NCBI RefSeq assembly: GCF_037975245.1
Contig: NC_092580.1
Location: forward strand, 33,197,001 to 33,257,000
Origin: Apostichopus japonicus
Lineage: Eukaryota; Echinodermata; Holothuroidea; Aspidochirotida; Stichopodidae
Direction of reading: 5' to 3'
Length of the DNA stretch: 60,000 nucleotides
Part shown: positions 24,128-36,403 of the stretch, one piece after another
Numbering within the stretch: the first letter of the stretch is position 1
Layout: every line of letters begins with the position of its first letter
Position numbers and translations under genes: made by a program
Notes under the pieces: model-generated
Told to the model about the DNA's origin: nothing
Seen by the model: only the letters and a program-made list of their open reading frames with translations
The model's database searches: none

Positions 24128-24510
24128 ATGAAGCCAGGAGTTCTAAATCTGGAATCCTTGTCCATTGTCATGGTGGAGTCAGTCGATCTGTCACCGTGAC
24201 TGTTGCCTACCTCATGCAAAAGCGAGGGCTTTCACTGAATGATGCCTACGATTTTGTCAAACAGAGAAAAACTGACATAGCTCCCAATGTCAACTTCCTC
24301 GATCAGTTGCAAGAATTTGAAGCTCAACTTGCCAACAGCCCTTGCCGGTATGGACAGTGCACATGTTCATCTGTGGAAGGAAAGAAGTGCCTGGGTCCAG
24401 ACCCAGGTTGCTTATCCTCTTCGGCTTCGTCCAGTGAAAGAACCACCCCACTCAGTACCAATACAAGCATCAGCTCAGCAGAGAGTAATCTCAGTTTTTC
24501 ATACAGTTGA
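24128..24510 (+). CDS. DUSP6: MKP-3-like phosphatase, coding exon 3 (active site and C-terminal tail)
   Basis: Codes for residues 269-395 and the stop TGA at 24508-24510. The signature H-C-X5-R loop reads HCHGGVSRS, with catalytic Cys282 (codon 24166-24168) and Arg288. It is followed by [11 protein letters not shown], which is specific to the DUSP6/7/9 branch; DUSP1/2/4/5 and DUSP10/16 differ here. His-Gly replaces the usual Leu-Ala within the loop, outside the catalytic Cys and Arg. The domain closes near residue 336 with [12 protein letters not shown]. The tail of about 60 residues is Cys-containing, then very rich in Ser and Thr, and does not resemble vertebrate tails. Such tails can be phosphorylation or turnover sites, which is inference here. 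Confidence 0.95.
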
Positions 24511-24765
24511 AATCCATTTTTCATTTAGTTTCAGCTGCGACTGGAGTTCCTACCCAAGTGGGAAGAAACATGCAAAACCAAAGATTATTTGATAAGTGCA
24601 GTTTCATTTAATACAGAAAAAAACTAAAACTCATTGATGATAATACTAAAAAAAAGTCAAGAATCACCAAAACCCTGATGACAGTATATGCAAAATTTGC
24701 TTTTTAATGACATCCACCTTGCATACTGTAACCTTCCTTAGTTAATAAAGCCTTATGTTAAAAGG
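24511..24765 (+). terminator. DUSP6: DUSP 3' UTR with first polyadenylation signal
   Basis: The first AATAAA after the stop codon is at 24744-24749, giving a minimal 3' UTR of about 250 bp. Further AATAAA words occur downstream (for example near 27156), so a longer alternative 3' UTR is possible. Confidence 0.5.
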
Positions 24766-27700
24766 TCTAAGGTATACAACTGTCAAAGCTAAGCAGTATT
24801 ATTGATCTTTAAAACACTTGAATCAAAAGGTGCTGATAATTTCTGTTGATTTTAAAGGAACCATTTTTGTTGTTGTCCTGTTGAAGGGAGTCATGACACT
24901 TCAAACGAAGAGTGAATATTGGTGTCTACAGTAATATAACACTGTCCCATCTCAAGAGAAATATATATTTTTAGACAAAATCATGCTTGTTATAGGAATT
25001 TTTATAAAAAATATCAGACGAATTGCTCATATTGCTGTTCTGATTTTTTGAAAGAGTCAGAAACCTATATTTTAAACCAAGGTATTAAAATCAGTTTGAT
25101 TTGCTAAGTTAATTATTATTCAACAACATCCCTTTCATTTATAAACGTAAGTTATGTAAGCCCTCATTTTGGTTTCTTTATTCCCTGATTACAGTACACA
25201 TTACTGTTAGACTATTACTTTACATATTTTTCAATATTCGTATGTAAAGGTGTGCGGTAGTTTAATAAGCAAAGAGAGGGATTAATAACCCATACATTTA
25301 GCCACTGCCAGATCTCTCCTTTTAATACAGGGAACTGTTGTAATGGCAGCCTCTGTTATGTTGATCACACAATACAAAATGACAAAGTCACGGTAGAGCC
25401 CTGTCTATACCGTAGAATGAGTAAACATATTTCGATTGGTAAATTAATTCGTTAATAGACAGGTGTAATAATGTTAAGAGATTGTGATTGCATATGGACA
25501 TTAATTACCTTGCCACCATATATCATCTCTAGATAGCTAGATCATCACAGTGTATATAAAGAACATACATATGTTCAGTATGTTGTGATTATTACCAGCA
25601 GTATTTACAAACAACAATGTTGTGTTCATTCATTTTCTGCTGGCAGTCTCTAAGAAACTGTCTGTGATAAACTGATTGTTGTTGTGAAAAAAACCACACA
25701 CACATTTCATGAGATTACTGCTAGAATTGAATTTCAGTTGTCTGGAAGAGAATAACTGTATTTGCGTTATCATACCACTGAAATCTGGTTGTATGCCACT
25801 GCAGAGAGAGTAGACCAGCTTTTGACGATGTAACAGTTAGCATGCGTCTGTCTGCAGTACACTCAACTCAACTGTAATACTGTAAAGCAGACAGTGTGTG
25901 TATCTAGTTAACCTTTGTCAAAACCACAACTTGTCTTGAGAAAGTGGTTCCTTCCAATTATCTGTATTTCAAAGATTCAGTCCACTCAATCTAAATATTT
26001 TGAAAAACTTTTCCAGATGCAATCATGATATTAATTTTGGAGAATTTTAATTTCAGCTTTAATTATGTCAACCGTCTCAAACCATGAATGTCTGTGGGTA
26101 TACTGCCCACAGTTTAGGACAACTCATACATGTTTGTACAGATTCTACCAAGGACATTACTACCTTAGCTCAGATGAAATGTTTCTGCTTGATATTTCCT
26201 AGTAAAATCAATTCCCTAGAAGAATATTATATGGAAATTGAGTGCTCCCATTATTAAGTTTCTTAATCGAGTGTCTGTGTTTGGATTTAAAGTTCTAAGT
26301 AATGTGTGACAGATGCTTGGGTCGGCTTTGATGGAGAGGAAGATTAAATTCCTGGAAAGATCATTTAGTGTAGAAAAGCATATCAAAACTGTTCAAGAGT
26401 AAAAGGATTTATAATGAAATGTTTGCTAAGAGACATGAAAGTCTTCCTTACTGTTTACAACCAGGAAGTAGAGGGTTTCTACTCTTCATACTTTTGAAAC
26501 GGTCTAATGATCACGAACAGGAAGGGTAGAGTCAAGTATTTCTGTTAATTTATCAGTGTGTTAGGCTATTACCCTAGCTTTCAAAAAAATGTTTAACAAC
26601 ATATAGCTGATGAAAATATTTTGATGTTAGCTTTACCAACAAATGACTTCCTACACACTAGCACAAGTTTGTTACTCAGTACTTTGTACAACGATTTGCA
26701 CAAAGTTAAACATGCTTTATTATTCGGGAGCAAATATTTGTTTGTTTGCTTGTGTTTACATATATCTTATCTTGTCTCTCTGTTTCTTTTTTTTATAAAG
26801 AATGACATAAAGAACAGTAAACTTAACATTCAATGTAGGTTATTTTACGTGGAGTTTGTCACGCAGCTTGTGAGGTCATCAGGCTAGTCTGTGATGTCAT
26901 GATCATGTGACTTTTCTGTAATGATTTGTCTGTAATTCTTTCATGTGAACTATGCAAATAGGCAGCTGAATGGTGAGCTGTTCTTTGTAGTAGCTGTAAA
27001 TATAGTTGATGTAAATACTACCTTTGTACAAACCAGCACCAGTGGGCGGCATGTTAATCCTTATCTTCTTAAGCTTCACAGTAGTAGAAGTGAAAGGAGA
27101 TGTCAGTAACGGGGACAACAGGAAAGAACTCATATCAGCAGTACACAGTCAAATGAATAAAAAATTACCAATATTTGTGGAGATAAGCTTATGGGGTCTG
27201 CATTTGTAGACATGGAGGGTGACGAAATTGTTTTGGAATTTGTCTGTTTTTTTATGATAAATTTCAGTGTATATAAAGGATTCATATATCCCTTTACCTA
27301 TCATGCACCTTCATTAATGCCGTTCAGTTTATGTGGATTGAATATGATTTTCAGGGGAAGGTTCTGGAATACCATAATTTCTATTTCTTATGACCTTTTC
27401 TTCTTCTTCTATTTTTGGGTGTTTGCGGTACATCACCATCGACTGTTATTTATATCTTATTGTATTCAAAAAGGTTGGTAAAAATAGCATCTTAGGCAAC
27501 AATAATATATTTTTTTGTAGATTATTTCCTGTTATCGTATTGCCTCTTTAGAAAAGTTTGAGTTTAGTGATGGCAGTGTTACCCTGACATCCATGGTTTA
27601 AATAGCAAGAAGAAATGTGATGTTTTCAAGCAATTTTCCTTTGTTTGAATATAACAGAATAGAAAACCTGTTACCAATGCTGTTTTGATAGTATCTGTAA

Positions 27701-30129
27701 CCCTATGGCTATTGAGTTTTGTTTTTCTTTCTTTGAAATCTTTATAATACTGGCAAGGAACTCAAGTTATCAAGTCTAAATTATATCTGTTTATACTGAT
27801 AGACCATTCAAAAGTGGAAGAAATGATTTGACCCAACTTTCAGGAATATGTATTATGAAAATCATAGCTGTACAACACAGAAGTAAATTACATTTCTAAC
27901 CTGATACCATAGAGTTGTGTTTTATCAAATTCTTCAAATATTTGTAGAATATTAGAAACCACATGAAATGTAAGTCAATGAAAATCTGTAGAGTAACAGA
28001 ATGCATCTAGGCTAAAAATAGACCTGAATATATTGTACTTCATAAAGACCATTATACATTTTGTTGCTGTAGGTAAGTTTTGCCGCCTTGTCTAGCATTT
28101 AGCCTACATCACGATCGATCCACGCAGACTTTGATAGCGTTTTTTTTTTCCTGTTCAGAAACTAACCGAGCATCGTCCCCTCCTTGTACTTAATCAAGAA
28201 AGTGTAAATATATATTCAAAGTTGATACTGTAAATAAACAAATTTTGCCCTAATCAAGGGTGAAGTAGTCTATACCTTGAGCTAATAGGAGTCATATATG
28301 CAAATGCTTATGTTTAGAACCTGTGTGGTTTTGGCTTTGAAACCTTGCAAAAAAAAAATGAAAAAGAACTTAGATCTTAAAATACATCATTTCATCAATT
28401 GGTATTTGTCCATGAGAGAGATGATACCCAACAAAATTAACAGATACATATGTTGATATCTAATTTGAACAGTGGATAAACTGAACGATTTGTTTGGCAT
28501 TTCAAATTGTGAAGGCATTCTCTGACGTTTGCATCCATTGTACTGATTCAAATATGTATATATGCATGTTGTGGGAGTTAACATTGGTTCCAAGCTCTTA
28601 GTGCAGGAATCTATTGTAATACCAATACTGTTTTGACTAAATTTCAAAGTAATTTTCATATGAGATTCAGCTGCAAGGTACAAGGAAGTATCAGTGGTTT
28701 GAAGTTCTTGTGAATGTTATTTAAAAGTCCATCCATGGTATGCCGAATGTTTCGTCTTTGAGTGGATTGCAAGGTAGAACCCATTGGTATTAGCCAGCTG
28801 CCTTTAATATATGATAGAGAACTTGGAACACCTTTACCTTTACTATTTGTGATAAGAAATTAAGTTTCCTGTGGTTTTAATAAGTCAAACCTGTACTTTT
28901 ATGTTTGTTCCGTGCTTTGGTTACCATCTGGTCAACTATAAAGAAGATTGTATACTTTTTGAGAACCGAAGAGATTTAGAGAAGATATAAATTCAATTTG
29001 TTTTCATGTTTTGTTTCATTATTGTCATTGCTCAAGAAATGTTTAGTTCAGCTTAATTCCACAAACCTAAATACAGATGTCAGCAGATCATACATGTATC
29101 AGATGACAGATATGGAAGGGGAAGCAGAATGAGGTAGCATTAGTGTCCAGTTTACATTCCCCTGCCACTCCCCCTCCCCCCACCATTAACAATTGGAACG
29201 TCTCCTAATATTATATGTGGGATATGCTATAAGTTCATTTTGCTCTCTTGCAATAATTCATATCATACTGTAGGGACCTTCAGACATGCTTGAGATTGGG
29301 GGGGGGGGCATATTGTAGTTATATCAAGTCCAGTGGTGCTGATATTCCTACATTGCACCACTGTAATCACCCCCCCCCCTCTCTTCCTGGTATCAAGGCC
29401 TGTGTGCAGGAAATGTGTCATACATAAAGAATTCTTTGTGTGCCGAGGGGAAACTTATCAGGAGAGGTTCTCCACTGGATTTCTGACACTGCAAAATATG
29501 GAAGGCTGGTCACTAAAGGCCAAGATGCATGAAGATATTGACATCTCTATAGAGAGTACTCAACTACACACTTTGTGTGGTAGAATGAAGCGGTAGGCTG
29601 ACAGGGGAGGTCAGTGTCAAAGGTTACCAGGTCACTCTAGTCACAGTAGAGTGAAGGTGCAGTTGTGAGGAGGTAGGTAAGAACAAAGTAAATACATGAA
29701 TATAAACATTGCTGTGAAAGTGGTGTTATGTATTCCAAGAATTCATTTAAGGTGGTCAGTTAAGTAGGTTGCAAAAATAATGGAACTTTTGAAGAGTATT
29801 TCAATGAAATCCTTGAGGCACTGCACTCTATGTAGTGTTTTACACATAAATGAAAGAGTGTACTGGCGTAATTCTGATCCACCTGGGACTTGTTGGGTAA
29901 TAATGTTAGCGTACTGGTCTAAACTTGAATGGGAACTTGATGTGCGGGGGGAATTGATCACACAAGCAACTTAGTCCTCAGAAATTAATTCTGTGGTTTG
30001 CTTTTACAACAATCTGTAAATAATAATAAGAATCAGCAGTTGTTTTTATGACGCTTATTAGCAAACACAATTGTGTGAGAAACCCACAAGGGCTTATGGA
30101 TTACAACTTATATGTCGGGTAAGCTTCCA
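24766..30129. other. Intergenic or extended 3' UTR, no gene recognised
   Basis: CpG-poor, A/T-rich DNA between two convergent genes. Frames of 60-98 codons occur in both strands but have no supported splice sites or domains. C or G runs lie near 29170, 29299 and 29370. The low CpG resembles the gene bodies, so transcription beyond the first polyadenylation signal is possible. Confidence 0.45.
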
Positions 30130-30325
30130 AATCAACATTTTTAACTCAAATTTGGAATCTTTTCAATTCAGAAAGTCATTTCAGATGGGAAAACCTTAGA
30201 CTGTTCTTGGATGAAAAACCCACCTTACTATGACTCAGCCGGGTATCGAACCCCCAGAACCGCCCTATTGCTAAGCCTCATTACTTCAAATGCCACCGCC
30301 TTTATCCACTAGGCCACAGCACTGG
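30130..30325 (-). mobile_element. tRNA-derived SINE
   Basis: On the - strand there is a clear RNA polymerase III internal promoter. The A box TGGCCTAGTGG (30306-30316) is followed about 55 bases later by the B box GGTTCGATACC (30242-30252). The head begins near GTGCTGTGGCC (about 30325). A body without tRNA similarity continues to about 30130. The expanded spacing between stems and the lack of an acceptor stem argue against a functional tRNA. The 3' limit is approximate. Confidence 0.75.
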
Positions 30326-31929
30326 TATATAGAGTATTTACGTGCAGGAAAGCACTCCATACTCTGTAAACTGAAACAAGGCGGTTTGCATTATTCACTG
30401 TATTAAGTACACATACACTGTGTAAATATTGACCAAAACCATGGAAAAATGATGAAATATGGTTTATGTGTACCATCTTTGGAAAATGAAACACTAGAGC
30501 CGGCCGGAAATGATATCAGAAGACAAACTAGAGATTTGTTTGATTAAAGTGGTCATTGATAACTAGTAAACAAGGTTAATGGAGCAAAGTGCAACTTGTG
30601 TACAGTGTGCCATTAATGGTAATCACTAAAAATAGATACAGTTGTTAATGGCTGGATATCAAACAGAACAGGTAGGCCTACTCAATGAACGGGGTGGAAC
30701 ATGGGAACATTTACTGCCATACACACATAGGTAACCCACACACACCAGTATCATTTCATGTCAGTCTTAGTTTTGTAGAATATTGGTTATATCTACCTGT
30801 TCCCCTAGAAAAGCCTTTGGGCCTGCCTAAATGGACTACCTATATATGTCTCTCACACACACCAGCGTTACTGCATAGTGTTACATCAGAAATGTGACAC
30901 TTGAGTTAAACTATACAAAGAAGTCATTTGTATTATGGTATTAAGAGAAGGTAGGTGTTATTTTCCATTGACCAGATGTAGTCTCTTCAAAGACATTTTC
31001 GTAAATGTACCCCTGTAGTTTGCCATAATTGCACTACAGCTGATGGTGGCACTCTCCTTTATGAATATGGCAGAAAATAGTATTTTGCCCTGAATTGTGT
31101 TGGAGTGGCCTTATAAAATCATTGTCTTAAATGGACTTAGGTAAAATGTTGGGCAGTATATTCTCAAATCCCATTGCAATACACTGTACTATAAGTTAAC
31201 TATATGATACCTGTCATGTTTCGTTTCAAACTCATTAGTGAAGAAAAAGGGGAAATGTTTAATGATTTCAGACACTGCTTCGACATGATTAGATGAAAGA
31301 CTGTTTGGGCAACAAATGAAATTGAAATTATATTTATTAACCATGCATGTATTAATTGATTTTAGTGAAGTAGATTTCCCCCAAAATATTTAGAAACGTT
31401 TTTAGTTGATTCAATTGAAATCTTATTTTGCAGTATACTCATTACTCTTGATCATTTTAGGGAAATTTTTGGGAAATTGGCGATTGAAAACAAAACCGAG
31501 TGGCACGTACGTGCACAATGCTGATTTAAAGGGCAATGATTTGTGTTGTGAAAGAAAAAGTATGGTCGTTGGTCAACTTCCTGCCCATAATCAATTTATA
31601 GCTAATAACAGAAGCCAACTGTACTTGTTGTCATGCAAATTTTTGCATACCGGTGGTACATGATCATTGGACATTGGTTCACTTCAATGAAAGAAAACTC
31701 CTCTCTCATTCAAGACTATTGTGACCAATGATTTCGCAAGATCAAAGGATGAAATTTTTAAACATAGTCCTACTAATCGTTTATAACCCATGGAGCATGA
31801 ACCTGAGCAAATTAACTGTATATATGTGACATATTTCTGAGAAGACATGGACATCATTTTCCCCCATGGTTACAAGTTAGCCTGTATGTACTGCTAATTA
31901 TTAAAATGAAATAATAATAGGTGAGATCT
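30326..31929. other. Intergenic, no gene recognised
   Basis: No supported exon. Short frames at 30685-30897 and 31406-31663 show no domain character. Confidence 0.45.
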
Positions 31930-32125
31930 ATGAGTCCTTTGATACTAGACTCTCTTGAGCAGGGCATCTGATCCAGACCTGATTCTACGCTCGAGATCAC
32001 ATTCCTGGAGTGAATGCTCTCGTACTCAGGATCATGATCCTGAGGTCCTAGCTTAATCCTCCTTTCGGGGATTAGATCACATTGAGAGCTCGAGATCAGC
32101 TCTGTGGATCAGCTGGGAAGGATCC
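31930..32125. repeat. GATC-rich palindromic patch
   Basis: Contains a perfect 20-bp palindrome CTCAGGATCATGATCCTGAG (32025-32044), the CTCGAGATCA word twice, and a hairpin TAATCC/GGATTA just after. GATC occurs about nine times in under 200 bp. It may be the folded end of an unrecognised element; no target duplication was found. Confidence 0.6.
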
Positions 32126-32399
32126 AACATGAATGTAAATGCTAGTGGATTGACATACTTGTGGTTTTGATTGCACTCTAACACAATTATATGCCTATAC
32201 TTTCTTTTGCAGCTATACCGAAATAGAAATTAACAAACTCTACAATTAATTAATGACACAATTTAATGACGGCTAGATGCTTAACTCGATCCTCAAGAAA
32301 CTGATTTCATTTTCATAACAATGATTGCATGAGTCTTGGTCCTACAATAGTTTCAAACTGGACATAGCCTACTAATTTGCACAGAAGAATCAGGGCAGT

Positions 32400-32733
32400 C
32401 AGTGGCGGAGCTAGGGGTATTGGTCAGGGGGGTGCGAGAATGGTCTGTAGGGGCGCTTTTGACACTATCTAAGCGGAGCGCCACCACATGTTGGTGCGAA
32501 GCGTACAGAAAGTTTTTGAGTAAAGATACTCCCTAGATCGCCAGAAATTACCCTTCCGGGGCCTTGCTAATTTGTGACAAATGTCAATAGGTAGATGAGA
32601 GCACAATAAAAAAGTCAATAATCGCGAATAAGTAAATTGTGGTAAAAAGCTGAAAAGGGCGCCCTGCAGCCGTCCATTTGAGTCCGTCAGGGGCGGGCAT
32701 CTGCCCCCTGACTGTATGGATGCTCCGCCACTG
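32400..32733. mobile_element. hAT-type MITE, copy 1 of a family
   Basis: Ends CAGTGGCGGAGC and GCTCCGCCACTG are perfect 12-bp terminal inverted repeats. The perfect 8-bp direct repeat AGGGCAGT flanks it (32392-32399 and 32734-32741). The 334-bp interior matches, in opposite orientation, the element at 35714-36116, sharing for example GCGCTTTTGACACTATCT and its inverse. No transposase. The short frames inside are not genes. Confidence 0.9.
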
Positions 32734-32741
32734 AGGGCAGT

Positions 32742-34650
32742 GTTTATTGTTGTCATCAATTAGCATATATTGTAGCCTGCACTCGAAGGAGATAATAGGA
32801 CAGCTAACAATGTAATTACATTTACATGAAATTATTGCAAGGTATTTTCATGAGTCTTTGTTTCCCAAGGTAAGATTCCGATGAAACAAGTAGTGCACCG
32901 TTGGCCTTCTGTCGATCCTCTGAATATATATGGAAAATCTAGTGACAAGAATGTAACATGCAAACTTATTACTGTCTATATTTCACAAGAAAATATTTCA
33001 TAAAAGACTTAATTGTTAGACGGCATCCATGCTTAAAATTGAGTTCTTGATGACTATAAAGGCCCTGTCTGATCTCTCACCCCCCCCATCCACCCGATGC
33101 ACACCATCAATTAAGCTAACTTAATTATACCTTTTTAAGGATAGTCCATGTTTTGAGTGATGAAATAGCATGCTGGCATTTATCATAGAGGTCTAATTTT
33201 CTTGACATTCCCCAACTTGAAAAACTCCTTTGTAGGCCCTTCACAGTCACATGCTCCTCCCTTCCCCTCCTACGCCCCCATTACCTGACTAGATAAGACC
33301 TATTAAGATAGACACCAATTTGAAATAACATAAATATGCTGCATCATGCTACCTTCTAACAATTGGTGCTAATTCAAACAAATATTGAAAAAAACAAAAA
33401 ACACAAGAAAAAACAACACAGGCCATTGCGTTTACAACCCACACATAAAAAAGAAAAAGCAAAGGAAAAAAGGTTTAAATTTTAAGGAATAGATAAATAA
33501 AGGTCAAAAGCAAATAAACTATCCACACTGAAGTTTGATAGACGGTTCAATGCACTGTGTAGATGTATGTAAACATATAGTAGATGAGAGTTTGACGGTT
33601 CATCAGTCTTTTTGTTGTGCTTACAATGGTCCGATATAAATCTGGCACGCTATCCGTTTCCTGTCTGCCGGGACCGTTGTGTTCCATATCAAAATGCATA
33701 CACCTATAGGTGGTATATTTCACAAAAATACTGGCAAAAGATAGCTGTTTATGGAAACCAAGGTGTTTATAGTACCAAGCTGTTCAGTTATAATTGGCAA
33801 GGTGAGGGTCACAACATTCCATTGAAGTCGTTGGAAACTTCTTTGGATCGAATCAGAGCGAAGGCTACAGAATTTATAAGTGGAAAGTGATGTCGCAATA
33901 TATTATGCCCAAACAGCACAGTCAATAATTTAGTTCTGAAGAAATGATTCCAAAATGATTCTGACTTAACTAATTTTTCAATAGAATTTTTTTTTTGTAC
34001 TGTGAGCACAAATTCAGGAGTACACAATCACTTATCTTACTTCATCCTGTATCTATTGCCAAATTTTTGTTTTTACCATCTCAATTATTCTTTAGGAGGG
34101 GGGGGGGGGGATGGCTTCCACAATTGATTTTCCTCTCTCAAATTTTGGGGGAACCATGGCCCCTTATAACCTTCAGACAGTCCAATGCACCAACAGTCAT
34201 TGTTCTGAGTCCTGGCCCCTCCTCCCAAACCTCTCCCGCCCCCTCCTCCGAACCCCCTCCCGCCACAATCTCAAACCTTCAAAACCTTGCTTAATTCACA
34301 CATTATTTCACCTAACATACATTAATGGTAAGTGGTTGCCCCTGAGTTTAACATGCTAAGTTCTGACCAAGTACCAAGTATTCCCAGATGATAAAAATAT
34401 TCAATTAAATGTCTCCATGAGGGACTTTCCTGTTCCTCTGAGGATGTCAGTAAAATACTTTGTCATGTCTCCATATCTGTGACTTTTTTACCATTTGGCG
34501 GCAATTTTTTAATACATATTTTGCATAATAATATAAGATATTGTATTCCAGATAACTCTTCTTTCTTATTCTAGTATTCACCCCACTCCTGCACAGAGCA
34601 AATAACAAGAAGAGTCTAACAGGCACTATGGTTCCTTGCTATATATTTAT
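32742..34650. other. Intergenic, no gene recognised
   Basis: Contains C runs (33080-33087) and a G run (34097-34110). A 92-codon frame lies at 33612-33890 and two overlapping frames lie at 33995-34359. The latter are proline- and serine-rich because of C-rich low-complexity DNA, and I do not support them as genes. Confidence 0.45.
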
Positions 34651-35250
34651 GACCACATGTACCAGATATATACCAACAACTAATATCTGATTTTAGTATG
34701 TGGAATTAATGTAATTTCAAAATTTTGGCCCTCCCCAAATATCAATCCTGTTAAAATTTTTGCACCTAAATGGTCCCAAAAATATTTGGCCCAAAGGGAC
34801 TCAAAAACTATTTGCTCCTCAAACATTCAACACCCAAAAATATGGGCCCAAATGGTCCCATAAATATTGGGCCCCACAAATTTGGGACCAAAGAATGTCC
34901 CAAAAATGCATTAACCGTGAAAATAGAATTTGGGCACTCCCAGCCCAAAACTGGGCCCGGAATATTGGAGGGCCCAGATGGTCCCCAAAAAATTTGGCTT
35001 ACATGTACCAGCTATTAACCAACAACTGTATACCAAGTTTGGCTAAAATCGGACTTCAGGTTACAGAGCTATTGCAATGTAAAGATATGTACATTTGACC
35101 CCATACCTCATTAATATTCATAAGGTCAGTGCCAAAACAATAGGGCAAATCTTCTCACTCTCTTGGACCCAAGCAAGTGTCACGGACGCACACGCATACA
35201 TATGCCAACCTGACGGCATAGGTTCCTTTGCTTCCAGCAAGGAACCAAAA
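34650..35250 (+). repeat. GGCCC/GGTCCC-rich interspersed repeat, copy 1
   Basis: Words such as AAATGGTCCCAAAAATATTT, GGGCCCA and TTGGGACC recur every 20-40 bp. They are followed by CATGTACCAGCTATTAACCA, ACAACTGTATACCAAGTTT, TATTGCAATGTA, ACATTTGACCCCATA and GACCCAAGCAAGTGTCAC. The same ordered set occurs at 50010-50740 on the same strand, so this is a dispersed family rather than unique DNA. The frames across it are low-complexity artefacts. Class unknown. Confidence 0.8.
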
Positions 35251-35275
35251 ACGTTAAACTATATGTTTCTCCCCA

Positions 35276-36397
35276 CAGGCGTAGGAGGCGGGGGGGGCTG
35301 GGGGGGCTGCAGCCCCCCAACCAAATTTTTTGGTGAAAATTCGGGCAATATGCTGAGAATTTTTCGGGCACCTACTGGAAGAAGAAGAATTTGCAATGTG
35401 CTTTTCATTTTTTTTGGGTGAAAATTCGGCAATATGCTGAGAATTTTTCGGGCATCTACTGAAAGAATAATAATTTGCAATGTGTTTTTCAATTTTTGGG
35501 TGAAAATTCGGGCAATATGCTGAGAATTTTTTCGGGTACCTACTGGAAGAAGAAAATTTGCAATGTGTTTTTCATTTTTTTGGGGGGTGAAAATTCAGCA
35601 ATATACTGAGAATTTTTTCGAGCACCTACTGAAAGAAGAAGAAAATTTGCAATGTGTTTTTCAAATTTTGGGTGAAAATTCGGGCAATATGCTGAGAATT
35701 TTGCGCCACCTACCAGTGGCGGAGCGTCCATACAGTCAGAGGGGGGCGAATGCCCCCCTGACGGACTCAAATGGACTGCTGGCGCCCTTTTCAGCTTTTT
35801 AGCACTTTTTACTTATTCGCGATTATTGACTTTTTTATTGCGCTCTGAAATACCTATTGACATTTGTCACATTTTGTTTGCAATTTGGTGCAATTTTCTG
35901 ACAAATGGCGATGACACCTATTTATTCTTCGTTTATCTGCAAATTAGCAAGGCCCGGAAAAGGTAATTTCCGGCGATCTAGGGAGTATCTTTACTCCAAA
36001 AATTTCTGTACGCTCCGCGCCAACCTGTAGTGGCACTCCGCTAAGATAGTGTCAAAAGCGCCCCTACAGACCATTAATTCTCTCCCCCCTGACCAATACC
36101 CCTAGCTCCGCCACTGGCACCTACTGAAAGAAGAAGAATTTGCAATGTGTTTTTCTTATGTTATTATTATTATCATTATTGTTGTAACAACTTCCCCAAT
36201 AATTCTAACCAATATGGAAGGGTAATAACACGGAAAATGATTTTATGTTATTGGCATGTGATGTAATAACCGATTCATGCCTATTTATAGGCACATTAAC
36301 ATGTGGAACGCGCGCGGAGTGCGCGAAAAATTTTGGTTATATTTTTCGGGCAAGTCGTTACAGCCCCCCCAAATCAAATGAGGCTCCTACGCCTATG
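35276..36397. mobile_element. DNA transposon with internal minisatellite, disrupted by a nested hAT MITE
   Basis: Terminal inverted repeats AGGCGTAGGAG (left) and CTCCTACGCCT (right) are flanked by the direct repeat TCCCCA (35270-35275 and 36398-36403). A G-rich/C-rich hairpin lies just inside the left end. The interior is a tandem array of 82-87-bp units starting at about 35332, 35417, 35499, 35586 and 35671. The fifth unit is cut by the MITE at 35714 and resumes at 36117. Without the nested insertion the element is about 720 bp and non-coding. The exact left end (CAGG or AGG) is uncertain by one or two bases. Confidence 0.75.
35714..36116. mobile_element. hAT-type MITE, copy 2 (nested)
   Basis: Ends CAGTGGCGGAGC and GCTCCGCCACTG match the element at 32400, with the interior in inverse orientation. 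Flanking 8-mers CCACCTAC (35706-35713) and GCACCTAC (36117-36124) match at seven of eight bases. That is the target duplication, made from the GCACCTAC word of the host minisatellite unit. At 403 bp it is longer than copy 1. It must have inserted after the surrounding array formed. Confidence 0.9.
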
Positions 36398-36403
36398 TCC
36401 CCA

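Noticed and set aside
32469-36116. Frames of 60-108 codons across 32.4-36.1 kb
   Set aside because: They run through MITE ends, G/C runs and minisatellite units, appear in several phases at once, and have no protein relatives.
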